64,000 nt of DNA, from NCBI RefSeq assembly GCF_002860325.1, contig NZ_PKOJ01000010.1, forward strand, positions 1 to 64,000. Reading direction: 5' to 3'. The notes beneath the pieces were generated by a model. It did not search any database, was not told the origin of the DNA, and saw nothing but the letters and a program-made list of their open reading frames with translations. Each line of letters starts with the position of its first letter. The first letter of the stretch is position 1. Both the position numbers and the translations under genes were made by a program. This document shows, piece by piece, positions 59,568-64,000 of the stretch. Origin of the DNA: Neptunicoccus cionae (GTDB taxonomy: Bacteria; Pseudomonadota; Alphaproteobacteria; Rhodobacterales; Rhodobacteraceae).

Positions 59568-61043
59568 ATGGAAATTTCAGACGAAGTCCTTTCCCTTCTC
59601 GGCACAGACATAAACCGGCGCTGGAACATCGAAGCCCCGCTAGGCACACCCGTTGTTGTGACTTACAGCTTTCCAGCGGAACAGAATACCTATGACACCG
59701 GCGAGCGGCCCGGCTTTGCAGGCTTTACCGAAAGCCACATCGCACACATTGAACAGGCACTGACCACTTGGGGGAATGCCTCGGGCATTGATTTTGTGCG
59801 CGTACCTGAAAAGATCGGCGGCGATATCCAGATGGCGATGTTCGATATGACAGGGCATCTGAACTCTGTAGGCAATCAGGTGTCCGGCTGGGGGTATTAT
59901 CCGCAATATACTTTCTCGGAGTTCGTGGACGGGGAATGGCTTCTGGAGAACACCCACCACAATATGGGCGGCGATATCTTCATGAATGCCAATTTCTATC
60001 GGGCAGATGCAAGTTCCATGGCACCGGACATTCGCGGGTATTCGATTCTGATCCACGAAATCGGCCATGCCATCGGGTTAAAACACCCGTTCGAAGGCGA
60101 ACCGGTGATTGATGATGCTTATGACAGCGGATTTTACACCGTTATGTCCTATGACCGCTCCCGCTCGACGACAACACTTGGTATTTTCGACATTGAAGCC
60201 ACGCAACTGGTCTATGGCACCGCCGATCTGGAGGCTCGTTGGGTCGGCAAATACAAAGCGGTGGAACAGACCGGAACGAATGGCGGCGAGTGGCTTTTGG
60301 GGCGGGATATCAATGACATCGTGATCGCCAGAGGCGGTGATGATGTGATCCGCACTAAAGAAGGCAACGACCGGATTTATGACGGTTTTGGTAATGACAC
60401 TGTGGAGGCGGGTGCTGGCAAGGACATCGTCTTCGCAGGTGCTGGTAAAGACAGCTTTGACGGTGGTGACGGCGTTGACACCCTCTCCTTTGAAACCGCC
60501 CGTGGCGTGACGGTGAACCTTTTGACGGGCGACACGGGGCGCGGTGCGAAGGGGGACAGCATCACAGGTTTCGAGAATCTGGACGGTTCGGATAAGGGCA
60601 GTGACAAGCTGACCGGCACGGATGGGAAAAACACGCTGAAAGGGAACGGCGGCGATGACCGTCTGTTTGGCCTTGGAGGGCGCGACAAGCTTGACGGCGG
60701 CAATGGTGCAGACCGTCTGTTTGGCGGCAGTGGACATGACAAACTGATCGGCGGGGCAGGCCAGGACCGGCTGTCGGGGGACGGTGGCAAGGACAAGCTT
60801 GAAGGCGGCAGCGGCGCAGATGTTTTTGTTTTTGCACCGGATTTCGGCAAGGATGTCGTTCTGGATTTCGAGAATGACAAGGACAGCATCGACCTGTCCG
60901 GCTTTGGGCTCGGCTCGGTAGAAGAAGCTCTGGCCCGCGCCAGTCAGCAGGGCGATGACGTGGTGATAAAATTCCCCGCCCGCACTGTGCTGACGGTGAA
61001 AGACACCACTCTGGATGCACTGGCGGACGACCTGATCGTCTGA
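59568..61043 (+). CDS. Serralysin-like M10 metalloprotease with RTX repeats
   Basis: A 491-residue secreted protease. The metzincin zinc site is HEIGHAIGLKH (163-173) and the Met-turn is TVMSYD (191-196), as in serralysins. From about residue 255 to 400 come RTX calcium-binding nonapeptides (GGNGADRLFGGSGHDKL, GGAGQDRLSG). The C-terminal 70 residues, with ADVFVFAPDFGKDVVLDFE, form the usual type I secretion signal region. There is no N-terminal signal peptide, which agrees with type I secretion. No ABC/HlyD/TolC genes are next to it, so it relies on a secretion system elsewhere. GAGGTAATATT precedes the ATG. Confidence 0.92.
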   Translation: MEISDEVLSLLGTDINRRWNIEAPLGTPVVVTYSFPAEQNTYDTGERPGFAGFTESHIAHIEQALTTWGNASGIDFVRVPEKIGGDIQMAMFDMTGHLNSVGNQVSGWGYYPQYTFSEFVDGEWLLENTHHNMGGDIFMNANFYRADASSMAPDIRGYSILIHEIGHAIGLKHPFEGEPVIDDAYDSGFYTVMSYDRSRSTTTLGIFDIEATQLVYGTADLEARWVGKYKAVEQTGTNGGEWLLGRDINDIVIARGGDDVIRTKEGNDRIYDGFGNDTVEAGAGKDIVFAGAGKDSFDGGDGVDTLSFETARGVTVNLLTGDTGRGAKGDSITGFENLDGSDKGSDKLTGTDGKNTLKGNGGDDRLFGLGGRDKLDGGNGADRLFGGSGHDKLIGGAGQDRLSGDGGKDKLEGGSGADVFVFAPDFGKDVVLDFENDKDSIDLSGFGLGSVEEALARASQQGDDVVIKFPARTVLTVKDTTLDALADDLIV

Positions 61044-61052
61044 AGCTATGTG

Positions 61053-61080
61053 TCAGGCACCCCGTTCGCGGGATGCCTGA
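61053..61080. terminator. Hairpin between convergent genes
   Basis: TCAGGCA/TGCCTGA arms enclose CCCG-TTCG-CGGG with one mismatch, a stable stem with a UUCG-type loop. It lies between the serralysin gene and the convergent GcvT-family gene. No T-run. Confidence 0.65.
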
Positions 61081-61090
61081 TGTGATCCGG

Positions 61091-63538
61091 TTACGCCTTG
61101 GCCCGCTCGCCTTTCGGATCATACCAAGGGCGGGTTTGCGCCTCGGCCGCGAAACGTACACCGGCGACTTCGATCTCGAAACTGGATGCCAGAAGCTGGT
61201 CCAGCGTCTCGCCCTTGCAGGGCACATAGCCCATCCCGATCGCCGCGCCAAGCGTGTGCCCGTAGCTGCCCGACGACAGAAAGCCGACGATTTCGCCGTC
61301 CCGAATGATCGGTTCGTTATGGTAAAGGAGCGGTTCAGGGTCTTTCAGGCGGAATTGCACCATGCGAGCGTTCAACCCCGCCTCTTTCTTGGCCAGCACC
61401 GCATCGCGACCGATGAAATCGGGCTTGGACGTCTTCACAGCAAACCCCAGCCCCGCCTCCAGCACGTGATCCTCGCAGGTGATGTCATGCCCGAAATGCC
61501 GGAAGCCTTTTTCCAAGCGGCAACTGTCCATCATATGCATTCCGCACAGCTTCAGCCCCATGTCCTGACCCGCCGCATGCAGCGTTTCAAAAGCATGGCC
61601 TGCCATATCCGCAGACACATAGACCTCCCAGCCGAGCTCTCCCACGTAGGTGACGCGGTGCACCCGTGCCAGCCCCATGCCGAGTTCGATTTCTTGCGCT
61701 GTACCAAAAGGATTCACAGCGTTGGAAAAGTCGTTGGGAGAGACTTTTTCCAGAAGCGCACGGCTGTTCGGCCCCATGACCGCCAGCACACCTTCGCCGG
61801 CTGTCACATCTGTGATCACGACGCGGAAATCGCCGGTGTGACGTTCCATCCACGTCTGATCCGCCAGTCGGGTCGCCGCGGGTGTCACCACCAGATAGGC
61901 CGTTTCGGACAGGCGGGTGACAGTTACATCTGCTTCGATCCCCGCACGACTGTTGAGGAACTGGGTGTAGACGATTTTGCCAACCGGCACCGAATAATCG
62001 CCACCGCCGACGAAGTTCAGAAATGCCTCGGCATCCGGCCCCTCGACACGGATTTTCCCGAAGGAGGACATATCATACATGCCCACGTTTTCGCGGATGG
62101 CGCGGTGTTCGGCGGCGGAATTTTCAAACCAGTTCTGCCGCTTCCATGAATATTCATACTCCGCCTTCTGCCCTTCATTCGCAAACCAGTTGGCCCGTTC
62201 CCAACCTGCAATTTCCCCCATAACCGCGCCGTTCTCCAGCAGGTGATGGTGGAACGGCGTGCGCCGTACGCCCCGCGCGGTGGCCTTCTGACGATAGGGG
62301 AAGTGATCGGCATAGAGCAGCCCCAGCGTTTCCTTGGAGCGTTCAAACAGGTAGTGCTTATTGCCCTGAAACGGCTGCATCCGGCTGATGTCCACATCGC
62401 CCAGATCAAACGGTTTCTGCCCCTCGTCCATCCATTGCGCCAGCGCCATGCCCGCGCCACCCGCCGACTGGATACCGATAGAGTTAAAGCCCGCCGCGAC
62501 CCAGACGTTGTCCATCTCCGGTGCCAGCCCCAGATGATATGCATCATCGGGCGTAAAGCTTTCGGGCCCGTTAAAGAATGTGTGAATTCCCGCTTCGGCC
62601 AGCATCGGCAAGCGCGCACAGGCGGCCTCAAGGATCGGTTCGAAATGATCGAAATCCTCTGGCAATTGATCGAACTCGAAATTGTCGGGAATACCGTTCA
62701 TGCCCCAAGGCTTGGAATTCGGCTCAAACGCGCCGAGCAGATATTTCCCCGCGTCTTCCTTGTAATAGGCGCATTCATCCGGCACCCGCAGCACCGGCAT
62801 CTGGGTCAGTCCGGGGATCGCCTCGGTGACGATATAGAAATGTTCGCAGGCATGGAGCGGCACATTCACACCAGCCATACGACCCAGTTCATGCCCCCAC
62901 ATGCCACCACAATTTACCACCATATCCGCTTTGATATGCCCGTGGCTGCCATCCTCTGCCACCCAGTCCACACCGGTGATCTTGCGGCCCTGTTTGGTCA
63001 TTCCGGTGACTTTGGTACGCTCGACCACTTTCGCACCGCGATTGCGCGCGCCTTTGGCCAGTGCCAGTGCGATATTGGCCGGATCGCCCTGCCCGTCCAG
63101 CGGCAGCCAGACCCCTGCCTTTACGTCGTCAATGTTGAGATGTTCGTATTTGGCTTTTACTTCCTGAGGCGAGATTTCTTCAACCTCAACCCCGAAGGCC
63201 CGCGCCATGCTAGCCTGACGGAAGATCTCCTCGCGCCGCTCGTCGGTCAGGGCAACAGTGATCGAACCACAGCGTTTGAAGCCGGTGGCCACGCCTGTTT
63301 CTGCTTCCAGATTGCCGTAGAGTTCCTGCGAATATTTCGCCAGTTTTGTCATGTTTGCGGTCGCGCGAAGCTGGGCAATCAACCCTGCCGCATGCCATGT
63401 GGTGCCGCTGGTCAATTGCTTGCGCTCCAGCAGGACAACGTCTTTCCAGCCCAGTTTGGTCAGGTGATAAGCGACCGAGCAGCCGATCACACCGCCGCCG
63501 ATAATGACCACGCGGGCCTGATCCGGTAGATTGCTCAT
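61091..63538 (-). CDS. GcvT-family FAD oxidoreductase (dimethylglycine dehydrogenase-like)
   Basis: An 815-residue two-part enzyme. The N-terminal DAO domain has the FAD loop VIIGGGVIGCSVAYHLTKLG and SGTTWHAAGLIAQLR (His49, the residue that carries covalent FAD in sarcosine and dimethylglycine dehydrogenases). The C-terminal half is a GcvT folate-binding domain with YDMSSFGKIRVEGPDAEAFL and RAGIEADVTVTRL, and a tail with FVAxTSKPDFIGRDAVL-like wording. It should demethylate an N-methyl substrate such as dimethylglycine or sarcosine and pass C1 units to folate. Electrons may go to ETF, encoded at 13158-14845. It overlaps the PPOX-type gene by four bases. Confidence 0.9.
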   Translation of the reverse strand: MSNLPDQARVVIIGGGVIGCSVAYHLTKLGWKDVVLLERKQLTSGTTWHAAGLIAQLRATANMTKLAKYSQELYGNLEAETGVATGFKRCGSITVALTDERREEIFRQASMARAFGVEVEEISPQEVKAKYEHLNIDDVKAGVWLPLDGQGDPANIALALAKGARNRGAKVVERTKVTGMTKQGRKITGVDWVAEDGSHGHIKADMVVNCGGMWGHELGRMAGVNVPLHACEHFYIVTEAIPGLTQMPVLRVPDECAYYKEDAGKYLLGAFEPNSKPWGMNGIPDNFEFDQLPEDFDHFEPILEAACARLPMLAEAGIHTFFNGPESFTPDDAYHLGLAPEMDNVWVAAGFNSIGIQSAGGAGMALAQWMDEGQKPFDLGDVDISRMQPFQGNKHYLFERSKETLGLLYADHFPYRQKATARGVRRTPFHHHLLENGAVMGEIAGWERANWFANEGQKAEYEYSWKRQNWFENSAAEHRAIRENVGMYDMSSFGKIRVEGPDAEAFLNFVGGGDYSVPVGKIVYTQFLNSRAGIEADVTVTRLSETAYLVVTPAATRLADQTWMERHTGDFRVVITDVTAGEGVLAVMGPNSRALLEKVSPNDFSNAVNPFGTAQEIELGMGLARVHRVTYVGELGWEVYVSADMAGHAFETLHAAGQDMGLKLCGMHMMDSCRLEKGFRHFGHDITCEDHVLEAGLGFAVKTSKPDFIGRDAVLAKKEAGLNARMVQFRLKDPEPLLYHNEPIIRDGEIVGFLSSGSYGHTLGAAIGMGYVPCKGETLDQLLASSFEIEVAGVRFAAEAQTRPWYDPKGERAKA

Positions 63539-63993
63539 GGGTAAAACTCCGCAAATTTCGCCTTGTAAGTGGCGATCATGTCTTCTTCGGTTGCACCGTC
63601 GTCATAGGGCGGCGTGCTAAGCGGCTTGGCTTCGGACACAGGGATTTTCACGATCACATTAATCCGTGCGGCCAAATCGCCCCACAGGGCTTCCCAGTGG
63701 CCGATCAGACTGTCGAACTCCTCCGTCCCACGGCGCACCATTTGCGCATCGCCACGCAGGCGCACGCCCTTGCGGGTGAACTGGTCCACAAAGTTGACTT
63801 CCAGTTCCGGCATATTTGTCAGGTTGGTAATGGTCTGCGGCGAGCGGATTTCCCCGAAGGCAATGGTCTGTTCATCCAGCACCACGAATGTTCCTTTGGG
63901 CGACACATTAGGCCGCCCGCCTGCCGTTACGGTGGCCACGAAGCCAAGCCGCCACATTTCAATGGTCTCTACAGCGGATTTTGGCAGTTTCAT
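63535..63993 (-). CDS. Pyridoxamine 5'-phosphate oxidase-family protein
   Basis: A 152-residue split-barrel flavin-binding-type protein: KSAVETIEMWRLGFVATVTA, GRPNVSPKGTFVVLDEQTIA, FGEIRSPQTITNLTNMPELE and VNFVDQFTRKGVRLRGDAQM. The wording fits the PPOX/Putative_PNPOx family; flavin or F420 binding and substrate are unknown. It overlaps the GcvT-family gene by four bases (ATGA) and lies upstream of it, so the two are one unit. The start ATG at 63993 has CAGG at the very edge of the window. Confidence 0.85.
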   Translation of the reverse strand: MKLPKSAVETIEMWRLGFVATVTAGGRPNVSPKGTFVVLDEQTIAFGEIRSPQTITNLTNMPELEVNFVDQFTRKGVRLRGDAQMVRRGTEEFDSLIGHWEALWGDLAARINVIVKIPVSEAKPLSTPPYDDGATEEDMIATYKAKFAEFYP

Positions 63994-64000
63994 CCTGCAA

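Noticed and set aside
62243-63529. A 428-codon plus-strand frame opposite the GcvT-family gene
   Set aside because: Antisense shadow of a well-supported enzyme, without recognisable motifs.

Overview
The window is a stretch of alphaproteobacterial chromosome, most likely from the Rhodobacteraceae (Roseobacter group). This rests on gene families typical of that group: a DUF6552 protein beside a GcvA-type LysR regulator, a GcvT-family FAD enzyme paired with a PPOX-type protein, EtfBA next to a 3-hydroxyacyl-CoA dehydrogenase, a stand-alone MnmD, a roseobacter-style glycosyltransferase cluster, and dapA-smpB divergent from a soluble lytic transglycosylase. The DNA is G+C-rich and densely coding, with short intergenic gaps, many ATGA-type overlaps and no sign of prophage, insertion sequences, CRISPR or tRNA genes. 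No species is assigned.

Layout. 0-12 kb: the 5' end of tuf, a cytochrome P450, a Tat-exported CpdB-type nucleotidase, a secreted YHYH protein, a DUF898/M48 peptidase pair, parC, an SH3-domain protein and an SDR oxidoreductase. 12-17 kb: a twin-TM protein and a PduO-type cobalamin adenosyltransferase, then etfB-etfA, a DUF1330 protein, 3-hydroxybutyryl-CoA dehydrogenase and CobO, a second unrelated cobalamin adenosyltransferase. 17-24 kb: a five-gene, tightly overlapping minus-strand cluster for a surface glycan or glycoconjugate (GT-methyltransferase fusion, alpha/beta-hydrolase-like protein, two family-2-like glycosyltransferases, sulfotransferase-like protein). 24-38 kb: an FMN reductase, a WYL regulator with DUF1801 partner, MltB-type lytic transglycosylase, LysR/DUF6552, a very unusual ABC-type membrane protein, zapE, an MFS carrier, trhO, the Preiss-Handler genes pncA-pncB, and arfB.

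38-43 kb is the most accessory-looking part: a small secreted repeat protein, two tandem paralogous periplasmic EF-hand proteins with matching ECF-type promoters, an ECF sigma factor, a structured gap holding an 18-codon ORF, a queuosine-precursor transporter, a degenerate DUF2268 protein and a DUF1772/TetR pair. 43-64 kb is mostly housekeeping: aromatic aminotransferase and 3-mercaptopyruvate sulfurtransferase, smpB, dapA, slt, mnmD divergent from a MnmC2-like oxidoreductase, a MaoC-type dehydratase, VOC and TSUP proteins, an rnr-GT-GNAT-dapE run, an RluA-type pseudouridine synthase, an NTF2-like protein, a serralysin-type RTX protease, and the GcvT/FAD enzyme.

The strongest candidates for something undescribed are the ABC-like protein at 28708-31797, in which Walker A, Walker B and the signature motif are all eroded and a long insertion and a cyclic-nucleotide-binding-type domain are added; the ECF sigma/EF-hand module at 38358-39743; and the glycan cluster with its GT-methyltransferase fusion and duplicated GT domain. 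All functional statements are from reading the sequence and family knowledge; no search was run.
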